From contig OX596340.1 in the NCBI GenBank assembly GCA_951394405.1, positions 2,170,001-2,234,000 on the forward strand: a stretch of DNA of 64,000 nucleotides, given 5' to 3'. The notes under the pieces were generated by a model. That model saw nothing but the letters and a program-made list of their open reading frames with translations. It had not been told where the DNA came from and made no database searches. The position numbers were made by a program, and so were the translations under genes. Shown one piece after another: positions 34,895 to 45,698 of the stretch. This DNA comes from Coprinellus micaceus. Lineage: Eukaryota; Basidiomycota; Agaricomycetes; Agaricales; Psathyrellaceae. Numbering within the stretch: position 1 is the stretch's first letter; every line of letters starts with the position of its first letter.

Positions 34895-35371
34895 GCTTCT
34901 TGGGACCCTGGGGCGATCCTAATATCGCCGTTGCATTGCAGCTCCATCGGTTTATCCTGTGTTACTACGGTAGCCGCTACTAGGCTTCCTCCTGAGTGTA
35001 TCTCCGCCTCCTCGTACCAGCTAGTATTATCTATTCTGATATCCTCCACTTTCTTCTGTAAACTTGAATTTGCGAAACCACTGGGTGTTTGTGGATCCAT
35101 ATGGACACCCCGATGCCCCACACGGTCGCTGATCGATCATTTTGCCGAGAACGACCCAAGGCGTTACAGTTATCAGTCGCAGAAGCGCCGTGGGTACCGA
35201 CGGTAACCGCGGCGTTGCCCAACCCAGCGGAAGAGTGCCGCTCAGGCAAGAGTACAAGGCAAGGCAACCGCGAAAGCACGATGATCCCGCAAGGTATCAA
35301 AAAACACAGAAAGCAAAGAAGCAAAACAAGGGGTATCTACCAAGTCCATATCACCGTCCTCCTCCTCACTC
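34895..35371. other. Spacer between convergent genes A and the phosphodiesterase
   Basis: Several overlapping open frames on both strands, none with a recognisable domain. A continuation of gene A beyond its TGA is possible by one more splice but finds no motif. Confidence 0.4.
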
Positions 35372-37592
35372 TCACTCAAGGTACCGATCCCAGAACCCAC
35401 TAGTCCCGTTATTCGGTGCACTCCACTTGTCCCCAACACCAAGCAGCTTCAGCACGAGGTTGTAGATTTCGACGTTCTGGAAGGTGTCCATGACATAGGC
35501 GTCGTTCGAGGTGGAGTGCCACCCTTCAGACAAGGGTGAGGCAGACCGTCGAAGATGAGCGTTGGCGGTGAGCTTGGCGTCATGTGAGAATGGCCCGTGT
35601 GCGACGAACATGGCGTGCATTGAAGGCTCGTTGTTGTCGTATCCATGGTTCTTTCATTGAAGGTCAATACACGACTGCAGCGACACCGCGAGAAAGGTCA
35701 GGACTCACCCCCTTGCTCATCCCCACATCCCCTTCAGCCTTCGTCGTCAGCACATAATCAATCTCGGGCACAACGTACACCGGCGCAATCCTCTCGCTCT
35801 TCTTCGCACTAAAATGATACCTCTCCGGCATCGTCTCGGCCGTATACACACCAAACCTCCTCCTCCCCACCGGCTTCTTCCCCGTCCTCCCATCACTGCC
35901 CCCCTTATCCCCTGCGTACCCGTAATCCAACTCCTCGCTCGCCTTCTGCAACTTCTCGAGGTAAACAGGGACATTGGCGGCCTTGGAGAACCGCAACCCC
36001 ATAGCAGGCCAGCCGTCCTCATGCTCGATTGCGGAGATGCCTTCGGGGCCGAGGATATCGTCCATGTAGATGAGGGTGGGGTGAGACGTGTCAGTCATGC
36101 CGTGGTCGGAGACAAAGATGATGTCGACGATGGACGAGAGGTTGCGGGAGGCGAGGGAGTTATGAAGGTTGCGGGCGAAGGTGTCGACGTAAACCAGTGT
36201 TTCCTGTCAAGGGATCAGGCATGGAGCGTAGAGTACGGAAAATGAAATGTTCTTACGTTTACCCTCTTTGAGTAGGGACCGGTAGCGTGGCCGGCTTGGT
36301 CGAGTGAAGGCTCATACGCCATGATAAGCTGGGGTCGTTCGTCGAGGGGTAGGTCAACCCAGCTGATGATCTGTTCCAGCTTCTCGTCCAGAGGGACCTT
36401 GTCCTATTCAACATAGCCAACTTCAGGTTTGAAATGTGGAGTGAACATGGGGGATGATACCCACCTTCCAGGGCACAAAGTATGTCGAGCTCGCACCAGA
36501 CATCGTCTTCGGCGGTCCGGGCCACATCAGGTTCGCAGTGATGATCCCAGCTTTCTCCGCGCTCTCCCACATCTACGGGACGTTAAGTGTCTTTAGAGGG
36601 GTAAACGCAGTATAGAGAGTCGTCAGTGCTCACAGGTTCACCGAGCCACCACTCGGGCTTCCAGCATGACTTGACTTGGTTGTAGTGGAACTCTTCCTTC
36701 AAGTTGGGATCCCAGAAATTCTGGATGAGAAGCGAGGGGTTAATATGTATGGTGTTGGGGTGGGGCTTAAGAAAGACGTACGTTCGCTACGATCCCATGG
36801 GACTCTGCATGCAGACCTGTCATCAGAGCCCAGTGATTACTGGAAAGGAAGGGGTCAGGGTTTCAGCTATGGCACGAGTTAAGCGCTTGATGTGTGCGTA
36901 CGGGAAGGTCAGCGTCTGTGAAAGGCAGAGACGGTCATGTTAGGGACGAAATAATGGGATAGACAAAATGAACGCACGGGGAAAATGGGCTTCATCGACT
37001 TGGCACGCAAGCCCTGTTTGCTGATATCCAATAGGTGTGGCGTCAAGCCTCTATCTAGATAATCCGCTCTACACGGGAAGAACACATGCTCTTCAGCACC
37101 TTGACCAGCACAGACAATGATAATGACTCACCTCAGCCCGTCAATAGACACAATGAGGACTGTCCTCTTGAAGTCATGCGTCCCATTCGACCTCAACACT
37201 CCTCCACTAAAGTGCTGTTTCACCCCGGCGCTCCCGCTCGCTCCACCGTTGACATGACTTCCGGACGGAGGAACGTCGTCCATCCACGACCCTCTAAGTG
37301 CCCTCGATACACAATTCGTCAACGCACCCGCAACGAGCAGCGCAATCAGCCCCGCCGCCGTGCACACGATCTTGCGCCTTGACCACCCTCTCCGCTCGTC
37401 TCCTTCACCCTCGAAGTCGCTGTCATATTCCGAAGAGCTCAGAGAGTCGCCTTTGCCTTTGTGCCCAGACTTGGACTTGTATTTGGCTGCTTCAGCGTCG
37501 TACAGAAGCCCCTGGCGTTCCTCTGCCTCGGGTTCTGGTGCTACACCTCTCCTGGAGTTGCGCTTGGGTTTGGACTTTGGAATAGGTGGCAT
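35372..37592 (-). CDS. ENPP-type membrane phosphodiesterase / nucleotide pyrophosphatase
   Basis: These alkaline-phosphatase-superfamily enzymes cleave phosphodiester or pyrophosphate bonds outside the cytosol. The ATG at 37592 starts a ~70-residue basic/acidic cytosolic part, then one membrane span (IVCTAAGLIALLVAGAL), so this is a type II membrane protein. The catalytic domain shows VLIVSIDGLR (metal Asp), TLTFPNHWALMTGLHAESHG (nucleophile Thr before FPNH), FVSDHGM (metal ligands), the AYEPSLDQAGHATGP block (second metal site) and, after an intron, NHGYDNNEPSMHAMFVAHGP. The C-terminus is NVEIYNLVLKLLGV...FWDRYLE with the stop at 35372-35374. At least seven introns. It resembles yeast Npp1/Npp2 in layout. 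Length is about 640 aa. It lies between genes A and B but has no sequence link to them. Confidence 0.92.
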
Positions 37593-38497
37593 TGTGCTCG
37601 AGAGATGAGGAGGACCAGACGGTCGCCGTGAGGCTTGGAGTTAAAACGAGTGTCAATTCCTGATGTACGAGGTAGCTGGTTGAGAACTGCTGGCCGTTAT
37701 GGAATGAGTCGAGTCTGGATGCGGAACTACTGCCGGAGGCGCTGAACTGGCCTTGCCGTCTGGTTTGATCCGGTCGCCGGTATAGCCGTGCTTCGACGCT
37801 CCTGTTCAAGTTCCATGCTCCAACCTTCATGGCCCAAGATTCCGCCTTCGACAGGAGCCGCATCGCGCCGCACACCTCCTCAGGGTTTCAAATCTCCATC
37901 AGCTCTCTTGGTCATCCACCCTGAACTTGCGCTGTTTCAGGACGGGCCTTCTCCAAGCCTCCACCAACCCCCTCGACAATTTCATAGGGCGTGACTATGC
38001 CCGTTCGATGCCAATCGTTTCAAGTAGATGAGCGCCCACTACTTAGTCCTTATCACACCTTTAGCGGACGACATCAGGTATGTGGCTTGCGCCTCGCGTG
38101 GACCTCGCGTCATTTCAGGCCACCTCGCACTGCCGGCCTAAACACCGCGACGCCCCGAGTGGCATCCGCTACGCCCCATCGTTTGTGAATGAACAGGCGT
38201 TTACCACAGATCCAGAGCTTAATCGCCTAGGGTGGCCCTCATATACCCTCGCGGGTTGGCCACAGTCATGGGGCCAATAACAAGGACGAGCTCATTCGAG
38301 CCTCGAGGAGGGCGTTCGTTCAATGAAGGCCAAAACTGAAACCGGCCCTACAACGATGAACGTAGACGTCGCACGATTTCTCATGGACCGCGTGCGAATA
38401 TGGGACCCGATCCTGTTGGGTTTCCCCACTCAGAAATTTGAAAGACAATGCATCGACCAGGAAGTCAAACCTTGGGGTCACTCTTTCCCGGAGATGA
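37593..38497. other. Spacer upstream of gene B
   Basis: Contains the phosphodiesterase promoter. Plus-strand frames at 38080-38280 and 38323-38694 overlap the likely 5' region of gene B; an upstream exon of B may lie here but no join is convincing. Confidence 0.35.
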
Positions 38498-39528
38498 ATG
38501 GGAACGATTGTTGCGCCTTCCATCGAACTCGTGCCATCCGTCACTTACCGTCATTGGACCCATCACCCTCGGTTTGCGCCTGGCATCTTCAGCCAAGTTA
38601 TAACGGCCCAGGTGAAGCGGTCACACAGTTCACTCTTCCCCAAACACCACCACCGAATCGGTGTCCTCGCATTCACTGGCCATACCAACAGTGACATCGC
38701 TATACAATTTCCTTGGATTTGGTACGTCACGTTTTGCACCGCGTGATTTCTACGAGGGTGAGAGCTAACAAGGGGTCTCCCAGCTATCGAATTCAACGAC
38801 GCCAACGTCTACTACTTAAGGCACGTCCTACGCTTACCATGCCGGCACAAAAGACGTGCTGTTGTGATGCCCATTCGAAATGGAACATCGATGCGTAAGT
38901 TGCACGCCTTTTCAAACGTATAGAATAATGTATTGACGCCTCGCTGGGCCAACAGGGATGTGGCGTTGCTTCGAGGTAGGTGCTTTTATCATCTCGCCAG
39001 CGTTAATCTATGAACATACCTTCGTCAGCTCTGAAATGCCGTTTTGGAGGCGTGCCCAAGCAAGCGCTTCCTAGTAAGCGGAGTCTTCGCTCGATCCGTC
39101 GATTCATGCAGAAGGAGACGGGTGGCAGGTGGTTCAACCGTGAAATAGAAAGTCGTATTCGCATCTGGAGGGAGTTAGAAGACCATGAACGCTCGTCTCA
39201 AGCCCGTCAATCGACCTCAACGCGAAAAACATTTCCTTCGTACCGTGACCCGTCTCCTCCCTCGCACGCGAGAGCCAAGCAACCCCAGTACCCAAGCTAT
39301 ACAAACAGGACAGCAGCGTTCGAAGGCAGATCCAGAACACCCCCTAAGTCTCAAGGATCAAGAGGCCTGTACCAGCAGGAAGCCATGCGGCATACTCAAC
39401 AGAAACACGAGTGTGCTTGTGAGGGTCATGGCGGAGACGGGGTAAACGCTTTCAAGGGTGCCAGTGATTTCGGCGTTGGTACTGTGAACGTCAGGAATGT
39501 GTCTTATTGCTGCGGACAAAGAACGTGA
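38498..39528 (+). CDS. Orphan family member B, about 284 aa, with C-terminal F-x-G-A motif
   Basis: Exons 38498-38721, 38784-38894, 38956-38975 (20 nt) and 39029-39528 keep one frame (855 nt). The core reads WNIDADVALLRALKCRFGGV, then LPSKRSLRSIRRFMQKETG and FNREIESRIRIWRELE, aligning with gene A (DAQLFLVWVQRFGGVP...PSRKSLRST...IDDIKDRTWFW). The tiny exon followed by a phase-1 intron just before the GGVP block is in the same place as in A. A Ser/Pro/Gln-rich linker follows, and the protein ends with AFKGASDFGVGTVNVRNVSY and a few Cys-containing residues. The start is the first ATG after an in-frame stop, so an upstream exon cannot be excluded. No named domain is recognised. Confidence 0.5.
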
Positions 39529-39652
39529 TGGTTACGATACGCTCTGTAACTTATTGGGCACGGGCCACGCAAGCGTCCCGACGTAACTTATTCAGCGCTA
39601 TCCTTATCTAGCTCTATTCTATTGCCCCTCCTCCTCCTCCCGCGTTCCAACC

Positions 39653-40461
39653 ATGAGAGGGCATGGCGCCTTTTATTCCTCCTTATGGTCGCTTCGGCCC
39701 TTGATCACCCCTGGACCGGCGCCTTTCACGATCGCAAGACAGGCGCCTCCGAAGCAGAAGGTAGGCCCATCCCCGTGGACCTGAACATCCCCCCTCCCCA
39801 CCAGGTTTCTCCCGTTCCTGACGTACTGCCGGGGGGAACTATGCCACAAAATTCCAACCACGCATTCTCAGGCCGCTGTGCCGTGCCTCCGGACGCCAGT
39901 CGCACATATCGCGGGTACTCCCCCGAGTTCGAACGGGCCGGTTAGCGCGTACTCGTCTCGCCACACCGCACACAATCGATTATTTACGGAAACCTTTCCC
40001 TCGTGTTCTCCGCATCTGGACTGCAGACGGCGGCATACCTGACCCAAGGATTCCAAGCAATAAAAGTATTCTTTCTTCTACATCGGCTCATGCGGCGGGA
40101 AAGGGAAGAGACTGGTCAGAGCAGGAGGTCGAGGGTCGGATTCGGGACCGGATGGACATAGTGCGCGGCAATGGTGAGCTCAATAAGGATTGTTTGAAAT
40201 CGAATCGTTCCACTTACCTTATCGCCGCTCAACAACAGACCTGGCTCCCTTCTCCCCCCCTTGCATCCCACCACGAAGAATGGCCCTGTAGACCCCGCTG
40301 GCTGCAGAAGAGCGCGAGACGGAATGCTGCAAGAGATTCTGCATGTATTGTGGGCATTGGACGAGCCGGATACCTCTATCCAGCAACGCTCGACTTTCTC
40401 TGGAGCCAACCGTCTAGGCACCAGCGGTACCATGTCGCGGGCATATTTTGCTGCTGCATAA
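39653..40461 (+). CDS. Orphan family member C, with C-terminal F-x-G-A motif (5' end uncertain)
   Basis: The supported part is one exon from 39872 (after CTCAG) to 40173 and a last exon 40292-40461, joined across a 118-nt phase-1 intron. The first encodes PFPRVLRIWTADGGIPDPRI, PSNKSILSSTSAHAAGKG and EVEGRIRDRMDIV, which aligns with the core of A and B (GGVP, PS+.SLRS, EIE.RI). The intron matches the position and phase of the intron in A after WMVQAEG. The protein ends TFSGANRLGTSGTMSRAYF plus AAA. The N-terminal exon is unsettled: the ATG at 39653 (MRGHGAF) fits only if a weak GTCGCT donor near 39686 is used, so treat the start as provisional. Function unknown. Confidence 0.42.
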
Positions 40462-41483
40462 AGAATGCATGAACGGTCTGAATCTCTATCAAAAATTGCG
40501 TCTACACTATCGAGCTATCAGTCAAATTAATTACTCGTCCTCGTTATTCTCGTCAGGGGCACTGCTTTATTTGGCCTTTGGGCGCCAATCACTGAATCAG
40601 TGCTTGGTCCGGAAGCAAGAGACAAGCATCGTCGGAATTTGAATTCCGGCACGGCCAGGCGGGTCAAATTTCGGACTGAACAAACGTCAAACTGGACTTC
40701 TTTCCTCGACTTCTTCGACCACACCTCAAGGTCCACTACTTCTAAAGGATGTAGAGTTGTGCCTACATTCCACGACGATGCGTATCACCGTGTTTCAAGC
40801 CCTCAGATGGCGTTCGAACTTCGCAGGCCCAAGCCATCTGGGAACGCAGAGATACTTAATGTTGTGGATGGGCCGAAGAAGAACGTGGCGACGTCTTCCA
40901 AAGCGCTCTATGGCCAGTGCTGGCGGGGGGTGGCCGCAGACAGGTGCATTTACACAAGCGGGATTGTGGCGACTTCTTCAACGGTCGACTAACTCATCGC
41001 CCGCCACTACCGTACGCGTCACCCCTGGCCCTGACTCGATTCTATCAGCCACCACTAAATTGACGTCGGAGGAAGCTCTCCCGATCTTCTTCATCGAACC
41101 CATCCGCGGCCTTGTCAAATCCAACAACATTAATCCTATGTGTATGTACCCTGCCGATCAGACAAACCCGCCTTCGAGAAACGCTCTCTGAAGGCACTGA
41201 ACGCGATGCTGGATACGCGATTCTCCCGCACTGACACTGGATTCACATTTGAAATGTAATCTCTAGAGCTGTGTCGACGTCAAACTGTTTGACTCGAAGA
41301 AGTTGCTTTTGACGCTGCTTTTGACAGATCTGGATGAGTACCTTACCTACCTGTCCCACCATTGCGCCTCCGCGGAGGGTTCTTTTCCCTTCGTATAAAT
41401 GGCCACTCAGCCAAGCACGCCCCTCGAATTCTTCCCGGTCGCTCTAATTCACCCCCCTCTCTCTATCGTCAATCTTGCGCAGA
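40462..41483. other. Spacer with a possible decayed relative of genes A-C, and the aminotransferase promoter
   Basis: An open plus-strand frame at 40778-41191 contains NFAGPSHLGTQRYLMLWMG, similar to the C-terminal motif of gene C, but the core block is missing. It may be a remnant or chance. The rest shows no coding signal. Confidence 0.3.
41394..41400 (+). promoter_or_regulatory. TATA box of the aminotransferase gene
   Basis: TATAAAT 90 bases before the ATG at 41484, in a GC-rich surrounding. Confidence 0.45.
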
Positions 41484-43839
41484 ATGGCTTCTAGTTCAAA
41501 AGTTCCAGACCACTCGCTTGGTGGAGGCAAAGTCGACGTTCTCCCCGATGAATTTTACCGCGGAAAACTTTCCGATGTCTCCAAATCGCGAAAACCGTCC
41601 CCAAGTATGTCCAATCTTACGCCCTGTCTCGCCACGGCCTGACAGATTCCAGTCTGGGATCTCTTCTCCATCGAGTCTCAACCTGGAATCGTGTCCATGC
41701 TCGCTGGAAAACCTAACCCAGCAACTTTTCCCTTCGACCACATATCCCTCGGAATCAAGACCCCCGCTTCATCGTCCTCGACCGGCTGTGCTACCGATGT
41801 GACAGAACTGACACTACGAGACGAGGATCTCACCACTGCACTTCAATACAGTTTCACATCCGGTATCCCTGAGCTCGTCCGGTGGGTGCACGGCTTAATG
41901 GAGGAGGTTCACCTGGGCGGAGCCACGGCGAGCGAGAAGGACTTGAGCTGGAGGGTGAGTTTGGGCCATGGGAGCCAGGATCTGCTGTACAAGGCGTTCT
42001 GTGCGCTCTTGAACCCTGGGGATACGATCATCGTGGAGGGGCCCACATACCCGTAAGTGTCATTGGTGTATCGTCGCATCATTTCGCGTCCCACACACCT
42101 AACGAATGACCGTCGCATACAGAACGATTATACCCGTCCTCGACGCACTCCGGTGCAATTACGCCATCATCGACTCAGATGAGGACGGCATGAGTGCCTC
42201 GAACCTTGAAACGGTGCTCAGCTCGTGGGGTTTACATCCCTCCTCTGTGGGGAAGCCGTTCCCCAAGGTCCTTTACACAGTCCCGGTTCGTTGAACCCCC
42301 TTTCGTGCCTAAGTACAACACTGATCCCGTCCTTGCACTTCAGTTCGGTTCGAATCCGGCCGGCATAACGACCAGCCTTTCTCGGCGCGTCGAGATCCTG
42401 CACCTTGCTCGGAAGTACGACTTGATCATCATGGAGGACGACCCATATTACTTCCTATACTATGGAGATGGGCCGAGGCCGACGTCGTATTTCGCCCTGG
42501 ACAGGGTGGTTGGAGCTACACCCCTGCCTGTTCCTCTGAGCCCTGACGGTGGCGCAGGCCATGCGGTTGAAAGAAGCCGGAGGAATGGAGGAGATACCGA
42601 GGTGGACGCGAGGCTGGGAAGAGTCTTGAGGATGGATAGTTTCAGTAAGATCGTATCTGCGGGGTTTAGGCTTGGGTGGGTGACAGGGCCAGATGTTTTG
42701 ATTCGGGCAATCGAAAGCCATGTACGTCGTTCCCCTACTCCTATTTTCCTATATGCCCATTTCCATTTTAGAGTGCGTCAACTGTTGTACAGCCATCCTC
42801 GCTCACCCAAATGGTGGTTCTAAAGCTCCTTCAAGCATGGGGCTTAGAAGGCTTCCTTGCTCACACACAGCGCACTGCGGCTTTCTACCGGGAGCAAAGA
42901 GACGCCATGGCCCGATTTCTCGATAAGCATTTCGTCAACGTCCGGTACGCCCTTCCCTCCTCGGCGGAAGAGGGCCCGAGTCAAAAACCTATCGCCGAAT
43001 GGATTGTCCCCGACGCCTCCATGTTTTTCTGGGTGAAGCTTCACCTCCCTACCGGATCCCACCTAGACATCACCAGCTTCGTACGAAATACTGCAGTGCC
43101 GAACGGGATCCTCGTTCTTCCTGGCTCGGCAGCGTTTCCCGAGGAGAGGCGGACAGGGTGTGTGAGGTTGTCATTCAGTTTGCTTTCGGATGAGGAGATG
43201 GAAGCGGGTGTTAAGAGGTTGGCAGGGGCGGTGATGAGTCTGCTTCCACGGGAACAAGGGGCGTCCGTCGATCGTGGTGCCGGCCGTATTGACGAGGTTC
43301 CCCAACATGTCGAAGAGGACGAGGGGAACGGGGTCAAGGTTCGAGACAGCGGGGTGTGCATCACCGAAGCACCGATCGAAGAGGATGCAGGGGATCTCGT
43401 CCTTTACCCTCGCACGGGTGGGGATTTTGAGACGAAGCCACTACCGCCTCCACCGTCGTCCTTCTCCAACCACTCCTCAGAGTCTAGGTCCACTTTGTAC
43501 CCCATCAAAACCGCCAGCCTCGCCAACAAACGTGCTTTAGCAACCGGAGACCAGAGTTCCAAGCACGTTTCCCTGAACGAAAGTTCGGTTGCATTCCCAT
43601 CGTCAACCCGGTCCTCCTCGGACGACCGGGACCAGGTGGATGACTCCTCTGCCCCGACACGCAGATTCACGATGCGCCTGAGAAGGGCGTCGTCCACTAT
43701 TGGGCTTAAGTTCAAATCTTTGACAAGATCCCCGTCGACGGCGCGATTAGCCGAGGGTGCGCTGAAGATTAGGGCGAGTGTGGCGGGACTGAGGGAGAGG
43801 GCAAGAGGAAGAGGTGTACCACCGAGGGAGGTCCTGTGA
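41484..43839 (+). CDS. Class I/II PLP aminotransferase (Aro8/KAT2-like) with long C-terminal extension
   Basis: The family transfers amino groups of aromatic amino acids, kynurenine or 2-aminoadipate. The start ATG at 41484 gives MASSSKVPDHSLGGGKVDVL. The first intron ends at ATTCCAG, giving KPSP/IWDLFSIE and then GIVSMLAGKPNPATFPF, a signature of the fungal group. Further motifs: LGHGSQDLLYKAF, EGPTYP, GSNPAGITTSLSRR, IIMEDDPYYFLYYG, and DSFSKIVSAGFRLGWV with the PLP lysine in SFSK. The carboxylate-binding Arg is in CVRLSFS. Five exons. The catalytic part ends around AVMSLLPREQG; the same open frame then continues for about 190 residues rich in Ser, acid and finally Arg (RLRRASSTIGLKFKSLTRSP). 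This tail is unusual for the family. The stop is at 43837-43839. About 710 aa. Confidence 0.92.
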
Positions 43840-43870
43840 ACCGTACTCTAGATCATATTTCGAATTATAC

Positions 43871-43900
43871 GTATTTATACGTATTTATACGTATTTATAC
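43871..43900 (+). repeat. Three perfect tandem copies of GTATTTATAC
   Basis: A 10-bp unit repeated three times between the stop codons of two convergent genes (43839 plus, 43965 minus). It is the most AT-rich spot nearby and may serve as polyadenylation efficiency sequence for one or both (inference). Confidence 0.75.
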
Positions 43901-43964
43901 ACTGTCTTTCTCCCTTTCGTTCGCAAGTATACAATCGCACTCCATTATCTATTACATGTAACGA

Positions 43965-45698
43965 CTAGTCTTCCCCCGCTGTAAACTTCGGTAAAAAGTG
44001 ATACTTCCCCCGCCCATGATCGTGGCATATGAGCCAGGTAGCGTCAAAGAGCTCCAGTTGTGCTTCAGATGGGTTTCGAGGTTGCGTCGCAAACTCGAAG
44101 TTCCTCACGCTGCGAATAATACCGTAGTCCGACCTCCACCCATACTTTCCGTAGTCCTCACTCATCCCACAGACGAGCTTGACTTGCCGGAGGGTCGGGG
44201 CTAGTCGGGTGAAAATTCTGTTGAGAGTATCTTCCTGTTGAGACCAAACGAAGTAATTATTAGATTCGCGGGGAAGGGGATGGGGGCCCCGACGATGCTC
44301 TCACCATCGAAATCTTGGTTCCCTTCGGTGATCGCTCCGCATCGTGCGCGAAAGATACAACCAGCATTCCCAGCTTGGGAAAACCCTCCAGCCATGCGAG
44401 CTGCCGTTGATCTAGACCCCATAGGCGGAGGTGAACATGGCTCTGGTAGAGGTGAGGATAAAATGAGATTTCAAGTACACGAAGTGAGTTGCTGTGGTGA
44501 ACGACACCCTCCTCGAGGAAGCGATGCTTCGTATCGTCCGTGGCCCCCACACGCGGATCGCTACCCTGCCGAGTAATAACCAACTTCTCCAGACCCCGGT
44601 AACCCAACAAGTAGTCTGTCAGGCGTTCCGTGGGCCTCTCCATTATGAGGGTCCCCAGCGTGATGTCATTATCATGAAAGGCTGGCCAGAGCGCGTCGTG
44701 GTCTGGGAGTAGGTTGGAAATACAGAGCGAGGTGAGGTTTGCCAGGTACTTCAACACGTTTGGTGAGTATGTGAGCTTCAGATTGGCCGCGTGTAGGTTT
44801 CGTAGCGAAGGCCGGAACCCTCCTTGGAGGGACGCTTCGCCAACGATAGAGGAAAAATCGTATAAGTTGGCGCAGCCAAAGTGGTCCCAGCTGACAAACT
44901 CCTCCAAACTTAGCTGTGCAGCAATAAGCGCCCGTACGTTGTCGACGGCGACCGTGCCAACGAGCCCCTTGCCACTTCCAACTGAGATAGATTTCAACTT
45001 GGCGTTGACGAATTTCTGCCCTAGGTCCCTTTTGTCGGTGTCTGGGAAGCTCTTCGCATTTACCTGCGTGAGAACAAGCTTCTCCAATGAAGGGAGTTGG
45101 GAAACGGCCTCGTACACACAGGCCACACCGTCGGAAGGGGGCAGCGTGCAATAGCTGAGATCCCAGCTGGAAGCAATTGATTGTGAGCATATCGGTCAGT
45201 GGTCGGTGATGGAAGTGGACTCACTGAACGGTGTGTACATGCTTAAGCATTTTGAGTACCCGGCAGATAGCGCCTAAAGGTCAAAGCGTCGACACTGTAT
45301 TCATAAATATTTAAGTAGATCCCTGATCGCACCTTGAAGCCTTGTCTGTCTCTCGATGCTCGTGATCGCAGCTCTTCCTAAGAACAGGACCCTGGTGACC
45401 TCCTCAAACGCATTCGGTATCAAAGCCATCTGCTCAAGCGCCCATGGCTCCTTGTGTGCGAGCTTGAGCGAGTGTAAAGCTACAGGCTTCACATAGTCGT
45501 CCATTTGGTGACACACAAGGCGAACGGCACCGATATCCTTCGCGATATACTGCGCAAGACCCCCTGTCAGAATACCGGCAGGCAAACGGGGAGACTGGCG
45601 AAAAGGCAGACCTGGTAGTCGGTCAAAATCTTGATGACGATCTCAACAGGTAGGTCCATAAGCGGGAAGCCGGGCGGTCTGTTGGTCGTCTGGGCCAT
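43965..45698 (-). CDS. F-box/LRR-like protein
   Basis: The ATG at 45698 gives MAQTTNRPPGFPLMDLPVEI and VIKILTDYQ, an F-box-like start. After an intron follow GAVRLVCHQMDDYVKPVALH and AFEEVTRVLFLGRAAITSIE, then further exons with leucine-rich segments (QLPSLEKLVLTQVN, SLRNLHAANLKLTYS, YLANLTSLCISNL, GYRGLEKLVITRQG, NSLRVLEISFYPHLY). The last exon ends ICHDHGRGKYHFLPKFTAGE with a TAG at 43965. Introns after the F-box, near 45250-45300, near 45190 and near 44230 are needed; exact borders are approximate. It is probably an SCF substrate receptor or a derived LRR protein. Convergent with the aminotransferase gene, 125 bp between stops. Confidence 0.72.

Noticed and set aside
35089..35465. Two overlapping plus-strand frames after gene A
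   Set aside because: They overlap the phosphodiesterase 3' exon on the other strand and have no family resemblance; a continuation of gene A could not be supported.
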